Below, piece by piece: positions 17,792 through 26,256 of a stretch of DNA of 31,494 bases. Source of the DNA: CADEFF01 sp964569315 (GTDB taxonomy: Bacteria; Pseudomonadota; Alphaproteobacteria; Dongiales; Dongiaceae); assembly GCA_964569315.1 (NCBI GenBank), contig CAZMUZ010000035.1, forward strand, positions 1 through 31,494, read 5' to 3'. Made by a program: the position numbers and the translations under genes. Under the pieces are notes generated by a model. The model saw nothing but the letters and a program-made list of their open reading frames with translations. It had not been told where the DNA came from and ran no database searches. Positions within the stretch are counted from its first letter, which is position 1. Each line of letters begins with the position of its first letter.

Positions 17792-19816
17792 TCAGGGGAA
17801 GAGCTTGTCGATCGCGTCGCCGACGCCCTTGACCGTGTCCTCGACCGCGCCGCCTACATCCTCGAGCAGCTCGCCGCCGGCCGAGGGCGGCGGCGTGCTG
17901 CCGGTGGCGCTGTCCAGCGCCGTCGCGCAGGGATTGGCATTGCCTCCCGCGCCGATGGTGCCGAGTCCGGACGCGTCGCCGAGGATGTTGAAGACCCCGA
18001 CGGCGGTGTCGCTGGCGGCACCCACGACCTTCCCCGGAATGGCGGTGGGATCCGGGATCACGCTCGGGCTGGCGATCGTGCCGCCGATCTGCATGGGGAT
18101 GGCGAGGTTCGTGAGGTTGGTCGCCTTGGCATGAGGATCGACGCGCAGCGCGAGCCCTTCGGTCGCGAGGTTGACGCCGCCGCTGCCGAACACCGTCGCG
18201 CCCGACGTATCGAGCACGAGGCCCTTGGCCGCCGCCTGCCCCGTCTTGATGTCGAACCGGGCGACGAAGCAGTTGATCTCGGTGTTGGAGCTGCCCGAGC
18301 CCAGGCTCACGAGGCTGAAGAGATCCGACAGCATCAGCCGCGCGAAACCGTTGTCGATATGGCCGCCCTTCATGGCGAAGTTCGTGTTGCCGTCGAGCCC
18401 GGCCATGACCTCACGCACCGAATTCCCCCGCCCGGTCACGTTGAGGTCGAGGTCGCCGCTGCCGCCGCCCAGCACGTCGCTGATCTCGAGCGAGCGCAGC
18501 AACTCGCCGACTTCGACCTGGCGGGCCTGGATCTCGGCCGCGATCTCCGCCGGCGCGGTCGTGGAATCCACGATGCCGCTCATCATGAAGCTGCCGCCGC
18601 CGATGCCGCTTTCGAGATTGGCTACCACCAGCTTGCCGGCATCGAGCGACAAGGTCGTGCGCAATTTTTCGAACGTTACCGGCCCCTTGGTGAGGCGTTC
18701 GGCGGAAAGCTCGATCGCCGCATCGACGATGCCGAGCCCGGCGAGCGGCAGGGCATCCGCCGGAAAGACGCGCCCGTCGCCCGGCGTCGCGGTATCGGTG
18801 TCGGACGCCCCATCCAGGCCGAAATCCTTGAGATCGATCGAGGAGGCGGTGACGCTGGCGATGATCTTGGGTCGCTCGGGGCCGAAGCCGATCGATGCCA
18901 TGCCGCTGAGCGCGCTCGAACCCACCGTAAGCTGAAAGGGATCGAGCTGATAGGCGCCGTCCGGATCGGTGACGGTGCCGGTCAGGCGATAGGGCGCGGT
19001 GCCGGGCAGGCCACTGCCGAGGATCGGCGCCAGCTCGGACAGGCTGTTTCCCTCGATCGCCACATCGAGTGTCAGCCCCTGCCCGGTCAACGGCTTGGTC
19101 ACATCGCCCTTCACCGTCGCGGAGCCGCCCGCCATCTTCAGCACGCCATCGATCGAGAAAGGCCGGTCGGCGAAGAGGGTCGAGAGCGATCCGAGCGTGC
19201 CGTTCACGGCGATCGGGCTTTCGTTGACGCTGGCGTCGATCGCGATCTTCACGGGATCATCCAGATCCGCCGCCAGGCCGCGCAAATCCGCGATGGCGAG
19301 AGTCTGCTCCTCGCCCGTCGATCCGTCGCGATAGCGCAGCATCGCGTTCGAGATCGTCACGTCGTTGATCTCGGGAAGACGCGGCTGGCCGGCGGTCTCG
19401 GCCGGTTCCGTCGTTTCGGTTTCGCCGAAGATCCAGTTGCCGTCGCCGCTCGGCGCCGTCTCCAGCAGAAGATCGACGCCGTCGAGCACCAGCCGCCTCA
19501 CCTTGATCTCTCCTGAGAACAGCGGCATCAATGCGACTTCGGCCTCGACCTGCTTCACCCGCAGCATGTCCGGACGGGTCCCCCACTCCGCGTTGGCGAG
19601 TGTCACGTCGTGCGCGACGAGGCGCGGCGTGAGGGAAAGCGCGAGCTCGATGTTTCCGGCGATCTCGAATCGTCGTCCGGTCGCAGCCTCGACCTCGGCC
19701 GTCGCGATCGATTTGTACTGGCTGAAATCGATCGACAGCAGAATGGCGACCAGCGCCACGACGACGGCCGCCGCAAGGCCGGCCAATCCGAGCAATATCT
19801 TCCTGGCGCGTCTCAT
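17792..19816 (-). CDS. AsmA-like family protein, inner-membrane anchored
   Basis: A 674-residue AsmA-type protein. The family is anchored in the inner membrane and projects into the periplasm, with proposed roles in lipid transport and outer-membrane biogenesis. There is a basic N-terminus and a membrane helix (about residues 7-28, rich in L, A and V). The AsmA N-terminal region follows (FEIAGNIELALSLTPRLVAHDVTLANAEWG), and the C-terminal AsmA domain is near LRVDPHAKATNLTNLAIPMQIGGT. The long middle is repetitive beta structure. Its ATG overlaps the HAD gene stop in ATGA (19813-19816), and ATP12 follows closely. Substrate is unknown. Confidence 0.9.
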   Translation of the reverse strand: MRRARKILLGLAGLAAAVVVALVAILLSIDFSQYKSIATAEVEAATGRRFEIAGNIELALSLTPRLVAHDVTLANAEWGTRPDMLRVKQVEAEVALMPLFSGEIKVRRLVLDGVDLLLETAPSGDGNWIFGETETTEPAETAGQPRLPEINDVTISNAMLRYRDGSTGEEQTLAIADLRGLAADLDDPVKIAIDASVNESPIAVNGTLGSLSTLFADRPFSIDGVLKMAGGSATVKGDVTKPLTGQGLTLDVAIEGNSLSELAPILGSGLPGTAPYRLTGTVTDPDGAYQLDPFQLTVGSSALSGMASIGFGPERPKIIASVTASSIDLKDFGLDGASDTDTATPGDGRVFPADALPLAGLGIVDAAIELSAERLTKGPVTFEKLRTTLSLDAGKLVVANLESGIGGGSFMMSGIVDSTTAPAEIAAEIQARQVEVGELLRSLEISDVLGGGSGDLDLNVTGRGNSVREVMAGLDGNTNFAMKGGHIDNGFARLMLSDLFSLVSLGSGSSNTEINCFVARFDIKTGQAAAKGLVLDTSGATVFGSGGVNLATEGLALRVDPHAKATNLTNLAIPMQIGGTIASPSVIPDPTAIPGKVVGAASDTAVGVFNILGDASGLGTIGAGGNANPCATALDSATGSTPPPSAGGELLEDVGGAVEDTVKGVGDAIDKLFP

Positions 19817-20493
19817 CCGATCCTCTGAAGGCTTCGCAGAACTTCCGGCAAAGACGCGGCGCTGTCGGCGATCGCGAGCGCCCCGGCGTCACGGAGCTCC
19901 GCCACCGCATGATAGCCCCATCCGACGCCGACCGCAGCGGTTCCTGCATTCCGCCCCATCAGCATATCGTAGCTCGTATCGCCAACTATTACGGTTTCTT
20001 CCGGGTAAACGCCGGTTTCGGCCATCGCCTTATGGAGCATGTCGGGGTCTGGCTTGCTGCGACAGGTGTCCGGCGTTTGCAGGGTCACGAAGCGGTCGCC
20101 GAGCCCGTGAATGCCAAGCGTATGAATTAACCCTCGGCGGTTCCGCCCCGTCGCGATGCCCAGCAGATGTCCGGCGCGGGCGAATGCATCGATTACGTCG
20201 CGAATGCCATCGAACAGCGGCTCGGCATAGTCGGTGCTTCCCCGGAGCGCGACGGCGGCCTCGCGATATTTCGCGGTGATGCCGGCGAGGGCCGCCGCAT
20301 CGTAGGCAGGGAACAGCATCGCGATCGCCTGTTCCAGGCTCGGCCCGATGACCTTGCGTATGGCGGCCGCATCGGGCGCCGCGAGACCCAGCCCGAGACA
20401 GGCCGTGGTCATGCAGGACACGATGCCATGCTGGCTGTCGACGAGCGTGCCGTCGCAATCGAAGACGATCAGCCGGAAGCCTTGTGTCGCCAT
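19813..20493 (-). CDS. HAD-superfamily hydrolase, phosphoglycolate phosphatase-like
   Basis: A 226-residue HAD phosphatase. Motif I FDCDGTLVDS gives nucleophile Asp12 and Asp14. Motif II is near GIATGRNRRG, the motif III lysine is in CRSKPDPDML, and motif IV is IVGDTSYDM. A helical cap lies between motifs I and II, as in phosphoglycolate phosphatase and related sugar-phosphate phosphatases. The start at 20493 (MATQGFRLIVFDCDG) is chosen since the fold begins there, and it sits 13 bases after the pseudouridine synthase stop. The substrate cannot be read from sequence; the neighbouring rluC and ATP12 genes give no strong hint. Confidence 0.92.
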   Translation of the reverse strand: MATQGFRLIVFDCDGTLVDSQHGIVSCMTTACLGLGLAAPDAAAIRKVIGPSLEQAIAMLFPAYDAAALAGITAKYREAAVALRGSTDYAEPLFDGIRDVIDAFARAGHLLGIATGRNRRGLIHTLGIHGLGDRFVTLQTPDTCRSKPDPDMLHKAMAETGVYPEETVIVGDTSYDMLMGRNAGTAAVGVGWGYHAVAELRDAGALAIADSAASLPEVLRSLQRIG

Positions 20494-20506
20494 GCGCCGA
20501 TAGCTT

Positions 20507-21508
20507 TCAGATATCGAAATCGGCAGGTTTCGCGGCGCCGGCCGGAACATTGAATCCGAGAAAGCGCCAGGTCGCCTTCATATGGTCCGGCAAGGGAGCG
20601 GCGAGCCGGAGCAGCTTGCCCTCCGGATGCGGCAATTCGATGGCGCGCGCATGGAGGTGAAGCCGGCGCTCGATCTCGCGACCGGGCAGGAACGCGCCGG
20701 CACCGCCATATTTCCCGTCGCCGAGGATGGGCGTGCCCATCGCGACGCAATGGACGCGAAGCTGGTGGGTGCGACCGGTTTCCGGCATGAGGGCGAGCCA
20801 CGCCGCACGATCGCCGGCATGCTCGCGCACCCGGTAGCGGGTGACGGCGCGGCGCCCGTCCGCCTCGTCGGGACGGATGCGCTCGCCGCCGCGCCCGGGC
20901 AGCTTGGAAAGCGCGAGATCGACGACCCCCGCCGCCGGGCGCGGCAGCCCGATCACAGCCGCCCAATAGAGCTTCTTCACGGTCTTGTGGCGGAACGTTT
21001 CGCCGAGGAGCGTCGCGGCGCGCGCGTTGCGGGCAAGCAGCAGCACGCCGCTCGTGTCGCGGTCGAGCCGATGGACCAGGCGGGGACGCTCCGCCGCATC
21101 GAACCTGAGCACGTCCAGCAGCGCATCCAGATGCAGATCGGTGCCCGAACCGCCCTGGACGGCGAGGCCCGCAGGCTTGTCGATGGCGATCACCCAGTCG
21201 TCGCGATGGATCACGGCGCGCAGCAGCGCTTCCGCCATGCGCTCGGCCGCGGCGTCCGCGCGGGCCGGCCTCGACGCCGGAGCGGGTCTGGACGCGGCGC
21301 CTTCATCGAGTGGCGGCACCCGAACCGCCTCGCCGGCCGAAAGCCGGTGCGATGCCTTGACGCGCTTGCCATCGACCCTGACCTGACCGGTCCGCAACAG
21401 CTTCTCGAGACGGCCATGAGCGACCGCCGGAAAATGCCGCTTGAACCAGCGGTCGAGTCGCTGCTCCGCCTCTCCTGCTGCGACCGTGAGGGTCCGGACG
21501 GCGGTCAC
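20507..21508 (-). CDS. rluC: RluA-family pseudouridine synthase (RluC-like)
   Basis: Isomerises uridine to pseudouridine in RNA, most likely 23S rRNA. The 333-residue protein has an N-terminal S4 RNA-binding domain (about 10-70: EQRLDRWFKRHFPAVAHGRLEKLLRTG). The catalytic domain contains RLVHRLDRDTSGVLLLA, whose RLD aspartate is the nucleophile, and PETGRTHQLRVHC. The start is a GTG at 21508 overlapping the crcB stop as GTGA (21505-21508). The same frame stays open upstream for over 2 kb antisense to the M24 gene, but homology begins only here. RluC versus another RluA-type specificity is not certain. Confidence 0.92.
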   Translation of the reverse strand: MTAVRTLTVAAGEAEQRLDRWFKRHFPAVAHGRLEKLLRTGQVRVDGKRVKASHRLSAGEAVRVPPLDEGAASRPAPASRPARADAAAERMAEALLRAVIHRDDWVIAIDKPAGLAVQGGSGTDLHLDALLDVLRFDAAERPRLVHRLDRDTSGVLLLARNARAATLLGETFRHKTVKKLYWAAVIGLPRPAAGVVDLALSKLPGRGGERIRPDEADGRRAVTRYRVREHAGDRAAWLALMPETGRTHQLRVHCVAMGTPILGDGKYGGAGAFLPGREIERRLHLHARAIELPHPEGKLLRLAAPLPDHMKATWRFLGFNVPAGAAKPADFDI

Positions 21509-21885
21509 GCGATCAACAGCCGGACGAGGCGAAGACCGGCGAAGAACCCGACCAGGGACAAAAGCACGGAGCCGATTACATAGGCTGCGGCGAGGCCGGT
21601 CTGGTTGCGCTCGGCAAGCAGGCCGGTATCGAGCGCGAACGCCGAGAAAGTCGTGAAGCCGCCCAGAACGCCGGTCGTGAGGAAAGCCCGCATCTCCGCC
21701 GAGACGGACCACCGTGTCGCCATGAGTTCCGCCAGCATTCCCATCGCGGTGCAGCCGATCACGTTGACCCAGAAGGTGCCCCAGGGAAAGGCGGGTGCGG
21801 CGACCGCCGCGATGCGGCTCGCCAGCAGATAGCGCGCGACGGCGCCGAGGCCGCCACCGGCAGCGATAGCCAGGACGAGTTTCAT
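21505..21885 (-). CDS. crcB: CrcB/Fluc fluoride channel
   Basis: Small inner-membrane channel exporting fluoride. The 126-residue protein has four hydrophobic helices and the family motifs: GGGLGAVARYLL near the start, WVNVIGC with the conserved Asn, and GVLGGFTTFSAFALD with the phenylalanine box. Length and motifs are those of a single dual-topology Fluc subunit. I looked in the upstream 220 bases for a fluoride riboswitch and do not recognise one. The stop overlaps the start of the pseudouridine synthase gene (GTGA). Confidence 0.95.
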   Translation of the reverse strand: MKLVLAIAAGGGLGAVARYLLASRIAAVAAPAFPWGTFWVNVIGCTAMGMLAELMATRWSVSAEMRAFLTTGVLGGFTTFSAFALDTGLLAERNQTGLAAAYVIGSVLLSLVGFFAGLRLVRLLIA

Positions 21886-22105
21886 GGCGGCCCTCAGGAT
21901 TGGCTATGGCGACCGGCCGTTGAAACCATATTGCCGCGATCCTGGCAAGGCCCGCGCCGACCGCCCTTGAGGAATGGCAGGAAGTCGCGGCAAAGCGCGC
22001 TATGACAACGGCAATCGCCGCATTAAAGTCCCCGGGCCGCGCTGAGCCCTTCGGAGAAGATCCGAGCCGGCGGCGGCATGGCAACGCTCTCAAGAGGCAA
22101 GGGAA

Positions 22106-23344
22106 ATGGAATATCGCGACGAGGTCTACTTCAAGAGCAACCCCGAGAAGGAAGTTCCGTTTTCCGACGCGGAATATGCCGATCGGCTCCGACGAATCCG
22201 CGAAAAGATGCGGCAAGCGAAGGTCGACACGCTGTTTCTGATGTCGCCGGACGCGATGTGCTACGTCAGCGGTTACCAGAACCTCTGGTACCAGGGCCAG
22301 TCGCCGAAGGAATGGCCGGCGAGCTCCTCGATCGCGATCAATGTGGACAGCGACAAGTTCATCCTGTTCGACAGCGAGCGCGAAGCGATCCTCGGGCGCA
22401 TCTTCACCTGCTCGACCGACACGCGCTATTTCCCGAAGACCTCGATGCGCGACGGGCACGAGTTCATCGCCAACGAGCTGAAGGCGAAGGGCTGGCTCAA
22501 GGGCACGGTCGGGATGGAGTTCCGGAGCCATCGCCCCAACCGCGCCATCAGCCAGCGCATCGAAGGGCTGTTCCGCAACGGCGGCGCCAAGGACGTGGTC
22601 GATGCGACCGACATCGTGCGCGAGGTACGCTGGATCAAATCGCCGGCGGAGATCGCCGTCCTCGAGGAGGCCGCGCGCATCGGCAATATCGGCATGGCGG
22701 CTGCCCGGGCGGCGATCCGGCCGGGCGTGATGGAGCTCGAGGTCTATGGCGAGATGGTCCATGCCATGGGCAAGGCCGGCGGCGAGAACGCGGCCCAGAC
22801 CATGCCCGCGATTTCCGGCACCAAGACCAACGCGCTTCACGCGCTCTCCACGCGCCGCAAGATCAAGGCCGGCGAGATGGTGCTCGTGGACATTATGGGC
22901 GTCCACAAGCGCTATCACGTCAACCAGGCTCGCACCTTCTCGGTCGGCGAGCCGGCCAAGGACGTGGCGGAGCGCTGCCGGAAGATCGCCGCCTCCATGG
23001 AGGTATTCCGCGGCATGCTGCGCCCGAACCTGCCGGTGCGCGAGCTGAACAAGGCCATCCTCGACTACTTCAAGCAGGACGGGCTCTGGGAGACGCGCGG
23101 CTGGGTCGGCGGTTACGAGATGGGAATCTGCTTCATGCCCGACTGGGTCGGCAATTTCGTGCTGGACCCGCTGTCGGAGATCAACGCCGATCGCGTGTTC
23201 GAGCCGGGCACCATCGTGAATTACGAGAACCAGTTCTTCATGCCGCGCCACATCGGCCAGTATTTCACGATCGACAGCTTCCTCTTCAAGCAGGACGGGG
23301 CGCGTGGCCTCTCCGACCAGCCGTTCGACCTGATCGTGGTCTGA
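22106..23344 (+). CDS. M24/creatinase-fold protein with degenerate metal site
   Basis: A 412-residue pita-bread-fold protein of the M24 peptidase/creatinase superfamily. A creatinase-type N-terminal domain (about 25-165) precedes the catalytic-like domain (about 175-405). Of the five canonical metal ligands (Asp, Asp, His, Glu, Glu), I align Asp262 (VLVDIMG), Asn273 (YHVNQART), Tyr337 (GGYEMG instead of GHGIG), Glu374 (NYENQFF) and Ile389 (FTIDS). A histidine at 245 (TNALHALS) remains in the substrate region. This resembles metal-free creatinase more than an Xaa-Pro peptidase. Substrate unknown. It is on the opposite strand to both neighbours, convergent with rarA and divergent from crcB. Confidence 0.88.
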   Translation: MEYRDEVYFKSNPEKEVPFSDAEYADRLRRIREKMRQAKVDTLFLMSPDAMCYVSGYQNLWYQGQSPKEWPASSSIAINVDSDKFILFDSEREAILGRIFTCSTDTRYFPKTSMRDGHEFIANELKAKGWLKGTVGMEFRSHRPNRAISQRIEGLFRNGGAKDVVDATDIVREVRWIKSPAEIAVLEEAARIGNIGMAAARAAIRPGVMELEVYGEMVHAMGKAGGENAAQTMPAISGTKTNALHALSTRRKIKAGEMVLVDIMGVHKRYHVNQARTFSVGEPAKDVAERCRKIAASMEVFRGMLRPNLPVRELNKAILDYFKQDGLWETRGWVGGYEMGICFMPDWVGNFVLDPLSEINADRVFEPGTIVNYENQFFMPRHIGQYFTIDSFLFKQDGARGLSDQPFDLIVV

Positions 23345-23353
23345 CGCAGACGA

Positions 23354-23393
23354 CCCGCGACGAGTCCGGCTCAGCCGCCGGATTCGTCGCGGG
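23354..23393. terminator. Shared hairpin between the convergent M24 gene and rarA
   Basis: Two 16-base arms, 23354-23369 and 23378-23393, pair at 15 Watson-Crick positions plus one G-T, around an 8-base loop. The structure begins 10 bases after the M24 stop, includes the rarA stop codon in the loop, and uses the last rarA codons as one arm. It could end transcription from either side, but no T run follows on either strand, so efficiency is uncertain. Confidence 0.45.
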
Positions 23394-24675
23394 CGCGATC
23401 GCGGAGCTTCGCCCAGTAGTCGAGCCGTTTCCTGATCTCGCGTTCGAATCCGCGTTCGACCGGACGATAGAAATTCTGTCGCGCCATGCCGTCCGGGAAG
23501 TAGTTCTGCCCCGAGAAGCCTTCCTCGGTATTGTGGTCGTACTCGTAGCCCTTGGCGTAGCCGAGATCCCGCATCAGCCGCGTCGGCGCGTTGAGAATGT
23601 GCTTCGGCGGCATGAGCGAGCCGGTCTCGCGCGCCGATCGCTGCGCCTCGCCGAGCGCCCGATAGGCGGCGTTGGATTTGGGGGCTGTCGCGAGATAGAG
23701 CACGCATTGCGCCAGCGCGAGCTCGCCCTCCGGGGAGCCCAGCCGTTCATAGGTGTCCCAGGCGGCGAGCGCCTGAACGAGCGCCTCCGGATCGGCGAGG
23801 CCGATGTCCTCGACCGCAAAACGCACCATGCGCCGCGCCACATAAAGCGGATCTTCGCCGCCGGCCAGCATGCGGGCGAGCCAGTAGAGCCCGGCATCGG
23901 CATCCGAGCCGCGCAGCGACTTGTGAAGCGCGCTGATGAGGTTGTAGTGGCTCTCCTGTGCCTTGTCGTAGAGCGGCATGCGCCGCTGCACCGTCTCGGC
24001 GAGCGCCTTGGGATCGAGCGGCGCGTCGGGCGCCGGCAGGCCGAACAGATCCTCCGCCATGTTGAGCAGATAGCGCCCGTCGCCATCCGCCATGGCGCGC
24101 AACGACGCGCGCGCATCCGGGTCCAGCGGCAGGCTTCGGCCCTCCGCCTGCTCCGCCCGCTTCAGCAGGAGCTCGAGCGCCGCGTCGTCGAGCCGGTGCA
24201 GCACGAAGACCTGGGCGCGGGACAGCAAGGCGCCGTTGAGCTCGAAGGACGGGTTCTCGGTCGTGGCGCCGACCAGCGTCACCGTGCCGTCCTCCACATA
24301 GGGCAGGAAGCTGTCCTGCTGGGCGCGGTTGAAGCGATGAATTTCATCGACGAAGAGAAGCGTGCCGCGCCCGACGCCCCGCCGGCCGCGCGCCGCATCG
24401 AACACCTTCCGCAGGTCGGCGACGCCCGAAAATACGGCCGAAAGCGGTTCGAAATGCAGATCGGTCCGGTCGGCGAGCAGTCGCGCGAGGGTGGTCTTGC
24501 CGCAGCCGGGCGGCCCCCAGAGGATCATCGAGGCGATGCGGCCGGCCGCGACCATGCGCCCGATCGGCCCGTCGCGCTTCAGGAGATGGTCCTGCCCCAC
24601 GATCTCCTCGAGGCTGCGCGGCCGAAGCCGGTCGGCGAGCGGTCGAGGAGCCCGGGATTCGAAGAGTCCGGCCAG
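23371..24675 (-). CDS. rarA: Replication-associated recombination protein A (RarA/MgsA AAA+ ATPase)
   Basis: AAA+ ATPase of the clamp-loader group acting at stalled replication forks. Walker A is GPPGCGKTT, Walker B FVDEIHRFN, and sensor I GATTENPSFELN. The C-terminal tetramerisation region has AVEDIGLADPEA, PKHILNAPTRLMRDLGYAKGYEY and GQNYFPDG, all typical of RarA. Conserved N-terminal sequence (LFESRAPRPLADRLRPRSLEEI) lies upstream of the first GTG (24600), so the real start must be earlier. No ATG or GTG exists there; a CTG at 24675 with GGGAG 8 bases upstream is my choice (434 residues). It follows the Do protease gene by 22 bases. Confidence 0.9.
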   Translation of the reverse strand: MAGLFESRAPRPLADRLRPRSLEEIVGQDHLLKRDGPIGRMVAAGRIASMILWGPPGCGKTTLARLLADRTDLHFEPLSAVFSGVADLRKVFDAARGRRGVGRGTLLFVDEIHRFNRAQQDSFLPYVEDGTVTLVGATTENPSFELNGALLSRAQVFVLHRLDDAALELLLKRAEQAEGRSLPLDPDARASLRAMADGDGRYLLNMAEDLFGLPAPDAPLDPKALAETVQRRMPLYDKAQESHYNLISALHKSLRGSDADAGLYWLARMLAGGEDPLYVARRMVRFAVEDIGLADPEALVQALAAWDTYERLGSPEGELALAQCVLYLATAPKSNAAYRALGEAQRSARETGSLMPPKHILNAPTRLMRDLGYAKGYEYDHNTEEGFSGQNYFPDGMARQNFYRPVERGFEREIRKRLDYWAKLRDRARDESGG

Positions 24676-24697
24676 GTCGATGTCTCCCGCTGAACGA

Positions 24698-26128
24698 TCA
24701 GTCCAACTTCAGGGTTTCGGTCTCGTCGCCGCGGCGGACGGCGATCTCCCATTTCCCGCTGTCGCCCGCGATCGCCCGCTTCACGTCGGCGACACTCTCG
24801 AGCAGGGTGCCGTTGATCTTGAGCAGCACGTCGCCCGGCCGGAACCCCACCCGCCGCGCGGGGCTGCCCAGAGCCACGTCGGTGAGGGCGACACCGGTCC
24901 AGATGCCGTTCAGGCCGAGCTGCTCGCCGAGCGCCGGCGAGATATTGGCGACCGTGGCACCGGCAAGCGGGCTGCCGCCGCCGAGCGGGGTTTCGTCAGG
25001 TGCCGGCGTTTGCGGCGCCGCATGAAGCTCGACCGGTACGACAAGCTCGCGGCCCTTGCGCATGACCGTCAGCTTCGCCGTCTCGCCGATCGGCAGGGTA
25101 GCAAGGCGGAATCGCAGGCCCTGCGGATCGGCGACCGGCTTGCCATCCACCGCGACCACGATGTCGCCGACCGCGAGTCCGGATATCTCCGCCGGGCCGC
25201 CCGGATAGAGCGTGTTGATGACGACGCCGCCCGGATGCTTGAGCCCGAAGCCTTCCGCGAGGTCCGCGGTCGCGGTCTGGCCGGTGGCGCCGATCCAGGG
25301 CCGCACCACCTGGCCGCCGTTGTCGGCGGCGGCGATCACGGTTTTCACCATGTTGGCGGGAATCGCGAAGCCGATGCCGACCGAGCCACCGGTGCGCGAG
25401 ATGATCGCCGTGTTGATGCCGGCGAGCCGGCCATCCATCGTGACCAGCGCGCCGCCGGAATTGCCGGGATTGATCGCGGCGTCGGTCTGGATGAAGAAAC
25501 CGTAGTCGTTGATGCCCTGGCGCGTGCGGGCGAGCGCCGAGACGATGCCGCTGGTCACCGTCTGGCCCACGCCGAAGGGATTGCCGATGGCGAGCACGAG
25601 GTCGCCGACCTCGAGCGCGTCCGAGTCGGCGAGCTGCAGCACCGGCAGGTCGATGCCCGGCGCATCGATCTTGAGGAGCGCGATGTCGGTGCGCTCGTCC
25701 AGCGTCACGGGCTTCGCCGGGTATTCGCTGCCGTCGCTCAGCACCACCTTGATCTCTTCGGCGCCCTTTATGACGTGGACATTGGTGACGACGAGCCCGT
25801 CCTCGCGCACCAGCACGCCGGAGCCGAGCGAGTTCTGCGTCTTCCGCTGCGGCTTGGAGAACAGGTCCTCCCCGAAGAACTGACGGAAGAACGGGTCGTT
25901 GAAGAGCGGCGATTGCGGGCGCTGGGTGACGACCATGCGCGTGTAGATGTTGACGACCGCGGGCGCCACCTGCTTCACGACAGGCGCATAGGATAGCTGG
26001 ATCTCTTCGCGCGAACTCGGCACGGTTTGGGCCAGGCTCGTGCCCGGCGCGAGCCCGAGCGTCAGCATCGCCGCGCCGGCCAGCGCGCTTACGCAACGGC
26101 GGGAAGCTTCCGATTTGCAGAACGTCAT
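24698..26128 (-). CDS. degP: Do/DegP-family periplasmic serine protease
   Basis: A 476-residue trypsin-like protease/chaperone of the HtrA family for envelope protein quality control. An N-terminal signal peptide ends near SLAQ (about residue 34). The protease domain carries the full triad: His118 (VVTNVHVI), Asp148 (DERTDIALLKID) and Ser224 (NPGNSGGALV). Two PDZ domains follow, one around 275-370 and one at about 395-476. The LGSGVLV segment is typical of the Do family. The start at 26128 gives the signal peptide; the open frame upstream overlaps rplQ. It lies after the rplQ terminator and before rarA. DegQ is an equally valid name. Confidence 0.94.
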   Translation of the reverse strand: MTFCKSEASRRCVSALAGAAMLTLGLAPGTSLAQTVPSSREEIQLSYAPVVKQVAPAVVNIYTRMVVTQRPQSPLFNDPFFRQFFGEDLFSKPQRKTQNSLGSGVLVREDGLVVTNVHVIKGAEEIKVVLSDGSEYPAKPVTLDERTDIALLKIDAPGIDLPVLQLADSDALEVGDLVLAIGNPFGVGQTVTSGIVSALARTRQGINDYGFFIQTDAAINPGNSGGALVTMDGRLAGINTAIISRTGGSVGIGFAIPANMVKTVIAAADNGGQVVRPWIGATGQTATADLAEGFGLKHPGGVVINTLYPGGPAEISGLAVGDIVVAVDGKPVADPQGLRFRLATLPIGETAKLTVMRKGRELVVPVELHAAPQTPAPDETPLGGGSPLAGATVANISPALGEQLGLNGIWTGVALTDVALGSPARRVGFRPGDVLLKINGTLLESVADVKRAIAGDSGKWEIAVRRGDETETLKLD

Positions 26129-26202
26129 TTCGTCACCATTCCAGCGCAAGGCGCCGATGATAGCCCCGGAGGCACCGAGCCGCGAAGCGCCCCGAAAGAC
26201 GA

Positions 26203-26230
26203 AGGGCGGCTTCCCTTCGGAAGCCGCCCT
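26203..26230 (-). terminator. Terminator hairpin after rplQ
   Basis: A perfect 12-base-pair stem (26203-26214 with 26219-26230) around the 4-base loop GAAG (minus strand) begins 26 bases after the rplQ stop. The T run after it is poor (TCGTCTTTC), but stem strength and position at the end of the ribosomal cluster support a terminator that isolates it from the Do protease gene. Confidence 0.7.
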
Positions 26231-26256
26231 ATGCCGCTCCTGAAACCGGGCGCCGC

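Noticed and set aside
17054..19516. Long plus-strand frame antisense to ATP12 and the AsmA-like gene
   Set aside because: No motifs, arginine-rich composition, and both minus-strand genes are well supported. It is a shadow.
21886..22105. Possible fluoride riboswitch upstream of crcB
   Set aside because: The conserved GGNGATGG-type core and pseudoknot partners are not recognisable in this 220-base divergent gap. No good -35/-10 pair was seen either.
21509..23707. A minus-strand frame open for over 2 kb upstream of rluC, antisense to the M24 gene
   Set aside because: Its product is low-complexity, rich in Arg, His and Asp, and lacks any family motif. RluC homology begins only at 21508, and the plus-strand M24 gene is clearly real. 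This is the usual shadow frame in GC-rich DNA.
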